From assembly GCA_946887425.1 (NCBI GenBank), contig CAMPKW010000009.1:1-25273 (forward strand): 25,273 nucleotides of DNA, in the 5' to 3' direction. The position numbers and the translations under genes were made by a program. This DNA is from an uncultured Candidatus Saccharibacteria bacterium. GTDB lineage: Bacteria > Patescibacteria > Saccharimonadia > Saccharimonadales > UBA6022. Within the stretch, counting starts at the first letter, position 1. Every line of letters starts with the position of its first letter. Of the stretch, positions 14,402 to 21,698 are shown piece after piece. Below the pieces are notes generated by a model. That model did no database searches, had not been told where the DNA came from, and saw only the letters and a program-made list of their open reading frames with translations.

Positions 14402-14823
14402 ATATTGTTCGCAGTCGATTGCACGGGAGTGGCAAATTCATATACAAGCTGCTCTGATCGGTGTTCGCTATTTTTAAATAGCTCAGGTCTCATAAATGTC
14501 ACTTCGTCTGCATCTGCACCGATACCATATCTAAGATCATCTACCTGTACTTCGTATACGAGCCAGAGTAGCCATGCCTCTCTTTTCTCCAAATATAGTG
14601 ACGCGGTGTTTACCAGCGTCGCTTTAAAGTCGGAAGTGATAAGCGCCTCTTCGTACAATTCGCGCTTCAGTGCATCATGTGTTGTTTCGCCATGATCCAT
14701 GCCGCCGCCGGGTAGTGTCCATTTACTACCGTTTTCTTTGACGACCAAAACCTCACCGGCATCATTGCGAATAATTGCTTTTAGAGATACTCGGTAAAAT
14801 GCATCTGGATATTTTCCACTCAT
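14392..14823 (-). CDS. Nudix hydrolase
   Basis: A single-domain Nudix hydrolase of 143 aa, cleaving a nucleoside diphosphate linked to another group. The Nudix box is complete (GGGMDHGETTHDALKRELYEEA, split here as GGGMDHGE-TTHDALK-RELYEEA), giving the Mg-binding REx2EE core. The region before it (RVSLKAIIRNDAGEVLVVKE) is the usual opening strand pair. Specific substrate cannot be told. It converges on the GH10 gene and overlaps its end by 10 bases. Confidence 0.93.
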   Translation of the reverse strand: MSGKYPDAFYRVSLKAIIRNDAGEVLVVKENGSKWTLPGGGMDHGETTHDALKRELYEEALITSDFKATLVNTASLYLEKREAWLLWLVYEVQVDDLRYGIGADADEVTFMRPELFKNSEHRSEQLVYEFATPVQSTANNIYR

Positions 14824-14829
14824 TCAAAT

Positions 14830-14838
14830 ATTGTAGCA
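14830..14838 (-). promoter_or_regulatory. extended -10 promoter, leaderless Nudix gene
   Basis: On the minus strand TGC-TACAAT (-10 at 14830-14835) stands exactly 6 bases before the ATG at 14823, so the predicted start is the A of the start codon. No Shine-Dalgarno sequence. Confidence 0.65.
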
Positions 14839-14845
14839 GATCAAT

Positions 14846-15727
14846 CTAGCGGAATAGTCGCTCATACCAGTTGAGGGCACGTTCTCGGTATGACATCGGC
14901 GTATTGTCATACGTTTGCGATGAGGGTTCGACGTAGCGTGATAGCACGCTTGTCGCAATCGCCTGCTGGCCTGCCGCAGTAGGATGAAATGGCATAGCGC
15001 CTGACGGGCCTTGTACCCAGCTGTCAGAGCTACATAGCCCGTGACCAGCGAAATTCACAGGTGCATATGTGCCGTACGAATACTTGGAAACAGTGCGGTT
15101 GATCGCACTATTAAGCCCGTCAATCCTGGTATTGAGCCATGACACCTCCTGGGCTGTGATACCTGCCGTGTCATCGCAGGTGGTAGTCGAAAGTGGATTG
15201 TAGTATCCCGTAACGATAACTTGAGGTGGCGAGCCATCGCTGAGAGAGTGTATCTTTGCCATGATGACATTAAGTTCAAGTCTTAAATCAATAAGATAGG
15301 CATTAAAACGAGCCGTGTCGACGCTATAGCCGCATCGAATGTAGTAACACTGTCGTATAAATTGTGTCCAACGTGTGTCGTTTGCGCCAACAGTAAGTGT
15401 GATAAGGTCGGGTGTGCCATTTGCAAATGCTTGATCAAGTTGTGCAGGAAGAGTAGCGTGGCTGGTTTCCTGCGAGTCGTATATGCCTTCGTCTGCTTTT
15501 GCTCCTGTGCATGCATAGTGCTGCACTGATAGTCCTGTCGATGTTCCCACTGTATACGGATAGGCTCCTGAAGAGCGGTCGCATATGGTAGTGACTTCAC
15601 TTAGTCCGGCCCCGGATGCTACAGAGTCGCCAAGTGCGGCGTAGTTACCATTGGCGGCAAATGTAGTGGTTGAAAATAACGCGGACATTCCTAGCGTTAA
15701 AACTGCGATGACGATAAAGCGTTTCAT
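14846..15727 (-). CDS. secreted SGNH/GDSL-type esterase
   Basis: A secreted ester hydrolase of 293 aa. A signal peptide (residues 1-24, AFSTTTFA-like end) gives an export route; the mature part has the SGNH blocks: ALGDSVASG with nucleophile Ser35, TLTVGANDT (block III Asn) and PFHPTAAGQ with the catalytic His. Six cysteines are present in the exported part, which suggests disulfides. GGAGGGAAAG precedes the ATG as ribosome site. Possible roles are removal of acyl groups from surface or environmental polysaccharide or lipid; the GH10 and deacetylase genes nearby make a polysaccharide ester an attractive but unproven substrate. Confidence 0.9.
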   Translation of the reverse strand: MKRFIVIAVLTLGMSALFSTTTFAANGNYAALGDSVASGAGLSEVTTICDRSSGAYPYTVGTSTGLSVQHYACTGAKADEGIYDSQETSHATLPAQLDQAFANGTPDLITLTVGANDTRWTQFIRQCYYIRCGYSVDTARFNAYLIDLRLELNVIMAKIHSLSDGSPPQVIVTGYYNPLSTTTCDDTAGITAQEVSWLNTRIDGLNSAINRTVSKYSYGTYAPVNFAGHGLCSSDSWVQGPSGAMPFHPTAAGQQAIATSVLSRYVEPSSQTYDNTPMSYRERALNWYERLFR

Positions 15728-15775
15728 AACTTTCCCTCCTCATTCCTTCACAGACTTCCACGAATAACTACCTCT

Positions 15776-15805
15776 ATTATAATACTTTTTCCAAACAACT
15801 CGCAA
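15776..15805 (-). promoter_or_regulatory. promoter of the SGNH esterase gene
   Basis: On the minus strand TTGCGA (15800-15805), 18 bases, then a perfect TATAAT (15776-15781). Predicted leader of about 42 bases, carrying a Shine-Dalgarno sequence. Between this promoter and the end of the electron-transfer operon at 15893 no gene or clear terminator was found. Confidence 0.65.
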
Positions 15806-15892
15806 GTTGACCGCAACGCATCTGCACTAGTTGGGTTGCTCTAGGTTCGATATGGTGCGGCCAATCTTGTCCCTTTCGGATAGGATCAGAAA

Positions 15893-17398
15893 TCAATACC
15901 CAATAAAATAATCGGTTACAATCTTTTTTGCTCTGATGTGCTTTGATAAATTCTTAGCGCTATCAACGAGTGCTGGTGGCCCAGATATGTACACGTGCCT
16001 CATGGCGATATCTGGAACAATCTTTTGAATAAGCTGCTTGGTGAAGTGCGGCGCATCCATGTAGTGCCATCCGTCAACTAGCCGTGCGATATTGTCTGTC
16101 GGCGCGAGAATGAAAACGGCAATACCCGATTCCTTAAGGATGTCCTTGTATGCAATCTCTTCATGGCTACTTACTGCGTAGATGAGTGTAATATCTCTCA
16201 CCTCCTCGGTGTGGCGCAGGTGGCGCAAGTGGCTAATGAACGGCGTAATGCCAATCCCGCCAGCAATATATAGGAGCGGAATTTTTGCATCCTTAGGCAG
16301 AACAAAATCGCCATTTATGCCAGTGGCCGATATGGCTGAACTTGCTGGGAGTGCCTTAAGGTTGCGTTTAAAAGTGCTAGGAGGATCATAAAACTTTACA
16401 GCAAGACGTACATCTTTGTCCTCCGGGGCGGACGTGAGGCTGAATACGCGACGTACCCCTCTCATATCCTTGCCTCTATGTGGCAATGTCAGTTCGATAT
16501 ATTGACCTGCCTCAAAGTTAAGTACATCGTTGGGAGAAAATGTGAATTCATACGAGGTTGGTGTGAGTTCTCTGCGATTTTCATACTTGAGTGTTATTGA
16601 ACCTCGCCTGGTGAGCATGAACGCAATGAGGTTGCCGATAAGGAGTGCGACGGCTGGGTTTGTTGCAAAATCACCGATGTGGATTGGTATGGCAAAGAGC
16701 GCAGCGATGATAGTTGCTTCGATAATCTGCTGCCATCGCTTCTGCGGTAACGTGAGCGGTTCACTCAGCATAAAGCCGGCAAAAAATAGCAGCGGCCATG
16801 AGGCGAGCAATCCTATGCTTTCAGCCAATCCGCTTCCATATGACATCATCGTACTGATGATGATGAGTGATGCCAGTATTAAGAATATCCCGCCAATTAG
16901 TAGTCGACGAGTCTTATATAGGATTAATCCGGTCAAGAGCAACGTAGCCGGGAGTAGCGGTGGTGTTGCTACCCACCATGACGCAAATCCAAGCCCCGTA
17001 AGACTTATGACGAACGCGGCAATAGCTGCAGGATTAAAGATGTGCCGGCCGTAATACGCAAGAACGAATTTTGAAGCCGCAGCAATACAACCCGTTAGTA
17101 CAAGTGCCAGCAGTCCAGATGGCTCTAATGTCGGTGTGAATATGAAAAAAAGAATAAGTGCGGTGATGTATGATGATTCACTATGAACACGAACGCCAAA
17201 GAGAGAGCCGAACAAAAGACTTAAGAGATAGGTTGAAGTTACGAGGACAAGGGCGCTTACAATGATTGCAAGCGGCGGGTACGTGATACTGTTCGCTAGT
17301 GAGAGTGCGAGCGACATGCTCCATAATAGTGTGAGCGCAATAGAGACAAGTCGGTACATTGAAACATGATTAAGGAGGCGGTTGGCTATAGTGTGCAT
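15893..17398 (-). CDS. RnfD/NqrB-like membrane domain fused to ferredoxin-reductase (FAD/NAD) domain
   Basis: A predicted transmembrane electron carrier, 501 aa. Residues about 15-262 hold eight to ten membrane helices with NqrB/RnfD-family features (GRHIFNPAAIAAFVI at 117-131, GFMLSEPLTLPQKRWQ at 208-223). Residues about 268-501 are an FNR-type module: FEAGQYIELTLP, FAD motif RRVFSLTSAP (316-325), NAD(P)-binding GGIGITP (380-386), YISGPPALVDS and a C-terminal DYFIGY. It should take electrons from NAD(P)H in the cytoplasm and pass them into or across the membrane. No SGAT-type covalent flavin site is seen in the membrane part. Starts inside the ApbE stop codon (TAATG), so the operon is tightly coupled. 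Confidence 0.9.
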   Translation of the reverse strand: MHTIANRLLNHVSMYRLVSIALTLLWSMSLALSLANSITYPPLAIIVSALVLVTSTYLLSLLFGSLFGVRVHSESSYITALILFFIFTPTLEPSGLLALVLTGCIAAASKFVLAYYGRHIFNPAAIAAFVISLTGLGFASWWVATPPLLPATLLLTGLILYKTRRLLIGGIFLILASLIIISTMMSYGSGLAESIGLLASWPLLFFAGFMLSEPLTLPQKRWQQIIEATIIAALFAIPIHIGDFATNPAVALLIGNLIAFMLTRRGSITLKYENRRELTPTSYEFTFSPNDVLNFEAGQYIELTLPHRGKDMRGVRRVFSLTSAPEDKDVRLAVKFYDPPSTFKRNLKALPASSAISATGINGDFVLPKDAKIPLLYIAGGIGITPFISHLRHLRHTEEVRDITLIYAVSSHEEIAYKDILKESGIAVFILAPTDNIARLVDGWHYMDAPHFTKQLIQKIVPDIAMRHVYISGPPALVDSAKNLSKHIRAKKIVTDYFIGY

Positions 17399-18255
17399 TA
17401 GAACAATTCTCCTTTAATGTTATGTGAATAGTCAATGTGCCCATTTGAATCTACGCGTACATATTGAAAATCATATATATCGCTAAATGTAGTCGGCTCG
17501 ACGAAAAATAATGCGGTCGCTAGGCCGTCTGCTATTAAGGTCTCTTTCGCTACTACCCAGGTCGCTACGATGTTAGTTGTCGGTGCCTGGGTGTCTGGGT
17601 CGAATATGTGATGCAGGTTATCACCCCACCTTCTTCGATTTACGGCTGATGCGGCAAGGCTTTCGTTTTGTACATCTACTGTACCGATTATTTTCTTTGG
17701 ATCAAAAGGATGTTCAAGCCCTACTCTATTTTGAATTGTTCCTTTGTGGCGGAGATCTCCACTTGCGTCAATGACATAGTTATCTATGGATGCATCATCG
17801 AGTATGCGCGATACGATATCAACAAGGTATCCTTTGCCAGCGGCGCCAACGTCCAACATGACTGGTTGGGTGGTGTATAATCGTAACCCTTCTCGTCTTA
17901 TCGTATCGTCCCAGCCCGGAAGCGGGCGTTGTGCTTTTGGCTCAAACGAATACAGCGCATCATACCCAGCTCGTTCGAGCGTCGCACCAATAAGAGGTGT
18001 TACTTTTCCGGCGGTCTGATCATACAGTACTTTATAAAAATCAAGTAACATATCTGCATTTGATGGAAGTTCATATTCCCCCGCTGCCTTGGCAATTTGC
18101 GTCACGAGAGAATCGGCTCGAAAGCGTGAGTAAGTGTGGTCAAAGTCATCGATCTCTGTATGGATCTTTGCGAGTAGTCTATCTGGCAAAAGTGACTGAG
18201 TGTCTATGCTCCATGCTGTACCAAGAGCCTCGAATTGGTGTTTATGCAGCAGCAT
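17398..18255 (-). CDS. apbE: FAD:protein FMN transferase, ApbE family
   Basis: Attaches FMN from FAD covalently to a Ser/Thr of a target protein. The 285-aa product has the family motifs ALGTAWSI (10-17), MLDVGAAGKGYLVD (133-146), VIDASGDLRHKG (161-172), HHIFDPDTQAP (215-225) and IADGLATALF (241-250) with the conserved metal-site Asp. The obvious partner is the FMN-binding protein encoded just upstream, whose stop it overlaps by 14 bases. Unusually, no signal peptide or lipobox is visible at the start (MLLHKHQFEALG), though the flavin acceptor appears to be outside the membrane. Confidence 0.93.
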   Translation of the reverse strand: MLLHKHQFEALGTAWSIDTQSLLPDRLLAKIHTEIDDFDHTYSRFRADSLVTQIAKAAGEYELPSNADMLLDFYKVLYDQTAGKVTPLIGATLERAGYDALYSFEPKAQRPLPGWDDTIRREGLRLYTTQPVMLDVGAAGKGYLVDIVSRILDDASIDNYVIDASGDLRHKGTIQNRVGLEHPFDPKKIIGTVDVQNESLAASAVNRRRWGDNLHHIFDPDTQAPTTNIVATWVVAKETLIADGLATALFFVEPTTFSDIYDFQYVRVDSNGHIDYSHNIKGELF

Positions 18256-18730
18256 CGGTTTTAATTTGTTCTAGCGCGGTATTAAAACCATTTGAAGTTA
18301 GCGAAGAGCCAGCAACGCGTGAAAGCGAAACTTCATTGATGTCCTTGCCCACAATAAGGTCTTTATAGCCTGATGCAAATCTTTGCTGATACTCTTTTGC
18401 TTCGCCGGTCATTGCGTTCTGCTTGAGATTGGTGGCGGTAACGATGTCGTTAGAAATTTGCACAGTAAGCTCAATAGATTCCCTGCCGCCAGGCGTAGAG
18501 TAGGAGCCTGTAGCGACGTAGGTGCCGTTTTTGTACGACGATGTCGAACTATCTGGCGATTGAGACGGTGTACTTTCTGTAGGTGTGTTTTGGGTGCTTG
18601 GGGCAGGGTTTGTGGTTTCTTTGTTTGCGGAATCCTTGTTTACGGTAATTGCCGCTGCAATGGCAACGCCAATTAGTACGACAACTATGATTGCGGCAAC
18701 TGCTGGACTTATTTTCCTCGCTGACTCCAT
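18242..18730 (-). CDS. membrane-anchored FMN-binding domain protein
   Basis: A 162-aa extracytoplasmic electron carrier. One membrane helix (about 9-30) is followed by a Ser/Thr/Pro/Gln-rich linker (about 34-64) and an FMN-binding domain (about 65-160: YKNGTYVATGSYSTPGGRESIELTV, then VAGSSLTSNGFNTALEQI). The AGSSLTS stretch (140-146) occupies the place of the S-G-A-T-x-T/S flavinylation motif of RnfG/NqrC-type domains, with a serine (Ser143) as the predicted FMN acceptor. GGGGG precedes the ATG. It begins the operon with apbE and the reductase. The 164 bases before it (18731-18894) hold only AT-rich promoter-like sequence and a weak 6-bp hairpin; no gene found. Confidence 0.85.
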   Translation of the reverse strand: MESARKISPAVAAIIVVVLIGVAIAAAITVNKDSANKETTNPAPSTQNTPTESTPSQSPDSSTSSYKNGTYVATGSYSTPGGRESIELTVQISNDIVTATNLKQNAMTGEAKEYQQRFASGYKDLIVGKDINEVSLSRVAGSSLTSNGFNTALEQIKTDAAA

Positions 18731-18894
18731 GATCCCCCTTGGTTATATAACTAATTTTAACAAATTAAATTGAGTTAGTGCTTAAAACGAATGATATTTA
18801 TTCTGTGTAGTAGCCCTGAGGTTAAAGTATTTATTATGCAGGGTCATGCTACGTAGTGACACATGCCCAAGAATCTATGGTGCATTCTTACTGA

Positions 18895-19347
18895 CTAGGC
18901 AAGGTCTGTAATGGTAAGATGATGATCGCCACGGGGCGTCACGATCATGACAGAATCGCCAATTTGGCGGCCAAATAACATCGAGCCTACCGGTGACTGG
19001 ATAGATATATAGCCCTCGAGTGGATCTGCTTCAAGTGGGTCGACAAGAGTTACGACATGCTCCTCCTTCGTGTCGTTTTGCATGTAGGTAACTTGTGTGC
19101 CCTGCTCGGCTTGAAGTGGCGGCGCATTCTTCTCTATGACGGTTGCATTCGATAGGATTGTCTCAACTTTTAGCATGTCTGAAAAAATAATTTCTTTCTC
19201 AATAATTTTATCTGCCATGATACTACTACTCTGGGTCTTGTCTTTTAGTTCTTGGGTGATATTCAAGTATCTTTTTTGTAAACCTTCAAATTGAGCCCGA
19301 AGTTTCTCGACGCCTAGTATCGTAAGTGCAGTAGTGTGGTGGTACAT
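18895..19347 (-). CDS. GreA/GreB-like transcription factor lacking the acidic tip
   Basis: A 150-aa protein with the two-part Gre layout: an N-terminal coiled coil (about 10-70, LGVEKLRAQFEGLQKRYLNITQELK...) and a C-terminal FKBP-like domain (about 78-150, with GTQVTYMQ, HVVTLVDPLEADP, ISIQSPVGSMLFGRQIGDSVMIVTP). The C-terminal signature 'SPVGSMLFGRQIGD' is characteristic of Gre factors. The tip sequence, usually GDLSEN with two catalytic acidic residues, reads TQSSSI here. It may therefore bind the RNA polymerase channel without stimulating RNA cleavage. The start at 19347 is chosen because a GGGGA site lies 9 bases upstream and upstream sequence is not Gre-like. Divergent from the second Crp-family gene. 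Confidence 0.85.
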   Translation of the reverse strand: MYHHTTALTILGVEKLRAQFEGLQKRYLNITQELKDKTQSSSIMADKIIEKEIIFSDMLKVETILSNATVIEKNAPPLQAEQGTQVTYMQNDTKEEHVVTLVDPLEADPLEGYISIQSPVGSMLFGRQIGDSVMIVTPRGDHHLTITDLA

Positions 19348-19433
19348 GACATTTAGTCCCCTATTTCTAACTTGTAATGTGTTGATAGTACTGCAGAGGT
19401 CTGGCAAGATCCGTGGCATACAATAATAATTAT

Positions 19434-19451
19434 GTGTGATTTTTGTCACAC
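19434..19451. promoter_or_regulatory. CRP-type operator GTGTGA-TTTTTG-TCACAC
   Basis: A perfect dyad, half-sites GTGTGA and TCACAC, identical to the E. coli CRP core TGTGA-N6-TCACA. It lies directly upstream of the -35 region of the Crp-family gene at 19505 and about 87 bases before the GreA-like start, so it could serve autoregulation, the divergent gene, or both. Confidence 0.78.
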
Positions 19452-19458
19452 TTCCCTA

Positions 19459-19487
19459 TTGTGTATGGTGCTACATAAGCATATAGT
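19459..19487 (+). promoter_or_regulatory. promoter of the second Crp-family gene
   Basis: TTGTGT (19459-19464), 17 bases, TATAGT (19482-19487). Predicted start near 19494; the CRP-type dyad would be centred near -51.5. Confidence 0.5.
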
Positions 19488-19504
19488 TGTACAAAAGGAT
19501 ATCG

Positions 19505-20149
19505 ATGGACAGAAATATACAAAAGAGTCTTGACGATTTTTTCTCACAATACCCCCTGAAACAATACAATAAGGGGCAACTTCTTATTTACGCTCATGAA
19601 GATCCGACGGGTATCTTTTATCTCGAACGCGGAAGTGTGCGCAAATACGACATAGGGCATGAAGGCGATGAGGTGGTGTTGAATGTATTTAAAGAAAAAA
19701 TCTTCTTTCCTATGGCCTGGGCTATCAATAAAACACCCAATCATTATTTCTTTGAAGCAACAGAACCGATTGATGTAAGGCGTGCTCCGGTTGAAGCGTT
19801 TAATGCTTTTTTGGAAGCACATCCGGAGATTGTATTTCACTTACTAAAGAAGGTGTACAAGGGGCTCGAGGATGCACAGCACCGCACCGTGCTTCTTATG
19901 AGTGGCGATGCTCATCAGCGTCTTTTGTTTGAGCTATATATGGAGGGGCGTCGATCTGGTGAGCTTCAAGATGATGGCTCGTGTGTTGTCAATGTCAGCT
20001 TGACCGATCTTGCTCAGCGAGCTGGTTTGACACGCGAAACTATTAGTCGCGAACTGGGAAAAATCATCCAATCACATGAGCTGATATCACGTCAGAATCG
20101 CTCTTTGGTCATTAGTGACCTTCACGCCCTGAAGCAACAGATTAGCTAA
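19505..20149 (+). CDS. Crp/Fnr-family transcription regulator, second paralog
   Basis: A 214-aa paralog of the regulator at 11915; the two align without gaps for about 200 residues. It shows the same beta-roll (KGQLLIYAHEDPTGIFYLERGSVRKYD), dimer helix and winged helix. The recognition helix TRETISRE has Arg177, Glu178 and Arg182 at the same residue numbers. No FNR cysteine cluster and no cAMP signature. The ATG at 19505 is chosen for AAAGGA 5 bases upstream and for the match to the paralog start. Divergent from the GreA-like gene; convergent with a membrane protein gene with a 4-base overlap. Confidence 0.93.
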   Translation: MDRNIQKSLDDFFSQYPLKQYNKGQLLIYAHEDPTGIFYLERGSVRKYDIGHEGDEVVLNVFKEKIFFPMAWAINKTPNHYFFEATEPIDVRRAPVEAFNAFLEAHPEIVFHLLKKVYKGLEDAQHRTVLLMSGDAHQRLLFELYMEGRRSGELQDDGSCVVNVSLTDLAQRAGLTRETISRELGKIIQSHELISRQNRSLVISDLHALKQQIS

Positions 20150-20667
20150 AGTTTTTTATTCGTACTGTTTTGCATTAGCAATTTCATGATTATGAAGCAG
20201 AGGCAAAAATGAGCAAATGTCGCAAGTGTGCATAATAGGAATACGCTACGTACATGTAGTGTTAGTGCGTGTAATCCGTACGCGATCGGTGCGGCCACTG
20301 CACTATAGGAAAGAATGAAGGCAGCCAGATTAAGATTGGCGAAATAAAAAGATTTTGCCACGGTTGATAATTGCCACCAGGCTACGCCCATCCATAATAG
20401 TGCGAAGAAAAAGCAAAAAAATACGCCAGATATAACACCGAAAGAAAAAAGCAATGGAGCGACGGCGACGATCATAATGACGAGCAGCATAACGAGAACG
20501 TATGAACGCACGGCAATGCTAGCCATGAGATGGTGAAGATTTATTTTGGGCTTGGAAAGTTCAATTCTTTGCCGTTTCTCTAATATCTCATCATATGTCT
20601 TGGCACGAGGATAGATATTCGCGAGTTGCTCGGGTGATAGAGGTGGGTCGTTTGGTTGCTTTGTCAT
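20146..20667 (-). CDS. four-helix membrane protein, unknown
   Basis: A 173-aa protein of unknown family. A polar N-terminal arm (LSPEQLANIYPRAKTYDEILEKRQRIEL) is followed by four hydrophobic helices (about 50-70, 76-100, 108-128, 138-163) and a short basic end. The gene has no good Shine-Dalgarno sequence. Orientation and spacing do not tie it firmly to the pilin-like genes upstream. Confidence 0.75.
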   Translation of the reverse strand: MTKQPNDPPLSPEQLANIYPRAKTYDEILEKRQRIELSKPKINLHHLMASIAVRSYVLVMLLVIMIVAVAPLLFSFGVISGVFFCFFFALLWMGVAWWQLSTVAKSFYFANLNLAAFILSYSAVAAPIAYGLHALTLHVRSVFLLCTLATFAHFCLCFIIMKLLMQNSTNKKL

Positions 20668-20725
20668 GAGGTAATTGTCATAGTGGTAAATTTAATAGTC
20701 GAATCAGAAGTATGCGCCACCTGTG

Positions 20726-21253
20726 CTAGCCTGATATGTATGCCGATTGCCAACTGCCGTTATAGAAGAATATGTCTCGATCAGTGCCTATGGTCTGATT
20801 TATGCCGGCATCTTGGCATATGTCTGTTGTTCCAGTTCCAGCCCATGCGGACGATTGCGTGATGAGTCCGGTAGCAGATTTGTAGATAAATAAATTGCCC
20901 GACTTGGAGGCGGCTACCAACGCAAACTTATTTGGCCCCTCTGCAGTAACTCGACAGTATACGAGATTGTGAATGTTGTTTCCAAAACCATTTCCATATG
21001 CCGATTTTGTGACTTTAATGCCGAGTGTAGCTAGCTGTGTATCGCCGACCGGAAAAACATACTTTTCTGCATTGTAGAGTTCTAGCTGTTTTGCGATGTT
21101 CTTGAGATCATTTTGAACCGATGTGTCATAGCCGCGGTTTTGAATGCCATTGTAAGAAACGACAGTAATAGCTGCCAGAATGCCGATAACAACAATAACA
21201 ACTAGTAGTTCGACGATTGTGAATCCAGGTTGATGCTTATGTTTTACCCACAT
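20726..21253 (-). CDS. type IV pilin-like protein
   Basis: A 175-aa prepilin-like protein. The class III leader is MWVKHKHQPG, cleaved before Phe11; the mature N-terminus FTIVELLVVIVVIGILAAIT has Glu5 and the standard hydrophobic helix, followed by YNGIQNRGYDTSVQNDLKNIAKQLELYNAEK (the usual pseudopilin alpha region) and a beta-rich head with two cysteines. The start at 21253 is set by the leader and by the sister pilin. No assembly ATPase or prepilin peptidase is in the window, so the machine is encoded elsewhere. Confidence 0.93.
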   Translation of the reverse strand: MWVKHKHQPGFTIVELLVVIVVIGILAAITVVSYNGIQNRGYDTSVQNDLKNIAKQLELYNAEKYVFPVGDTQLATLGIKVTKSAYGNGFGNNIHNLVYCRVTAEGPNKFALVAASKSGNLFIYKSATGLITQSSAWAGTGTTDICQDAGINQTIGTDRDIFFYNGSWQSAYISG

Positions 21254-21263
21254 GTATAGCATA

Positions 21264-21272
21264 AGTATATCA
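21264..21272 (-). promoter_or_regulatory. extended -10 promoter of the pilin-like gene
   Basis: On the minus strand TGA-TATACT (-10 at 21264-21269), 10 bases before the ATG; predicted leader about 4 bases. The sister pilin has TATACT at the same distance. Confidence 0.55.
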
Positions 21273-21311
21273 GACTCTTTGGTGAGTATGGTTACTGGCA
21301 CAAGATGGCCG

Positions 21312-21692
21312 TTACTGCGCTGCAATTAGCAGAGTGGAGATGGCGAGTATCAAGGCGACAGGTGTCATAAGATTACGTTCTGGTTTGCTGCGCGAGATGC
21401 CGTTCATTACTACGCCAATACAAAAATATATAGCGAGTATCCATATGCCCATATTCGTGATCGTACGATCGCTCAGGAGCATCATTATTTCAGCCTTACT
21501 AAGAATGATGACAGCGAAAATGCCGTATAAAAGGATTGATATCGCGCTTCCAATCCGCAGATTGAGTGGAAGAATTGTATGCGCTCCGCCCCAGGAATAC
21601 TTGCCGATTGGAGCACCAAAAATGAGTGCTAGTTGAAAAAGTGTAAGACCAAGTAAAATAACACAAGAGACGACTGCGAGGGTTTCTATCAT
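21312..21692 (-). CDS. four-helix small membrane protein, unknown
   Basis: A 126-aa protein with four hydrophobic helices (about 5-27, 48-66, 80-98, 106-125). Conserved-looking motifs are FGAPIGKYSWGGAHTILPLNLRIGSA near the first loop and ERNLMTPVALILAIS near the end; I recall similar small membrane proteins in several bacteria but no function. It lies between the two pilin-like genes on the same strand with its own leaderless promoter. Confidence 0.78.
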   Translation of the reverse strand: MIETLAVVSCVILLGLTLFQLALIFGAPIGKYSWGGAHTILPLNLRIGSAISILLYGIFAVIILSKAEIMMLLSDRTITNMGIWILAIYFCIGVVMNGISRSKPERNLMTPVALILAISTLLIAAQ

Positions 21693-21698
21693 GGCTCA

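Noticed and set aside
16530..17054. 174-codon open frame on the plus strand
   Set aside because: Antisense to the membrane domain of the electron-transfer fusion; only a mirror of its codon pattern.
18836..18894. Possible small RNA or terminator after the GreA-like gene
   Set aside because: Only a 6-bp stem with a 9-base loop and no U-tract; too weak to call.
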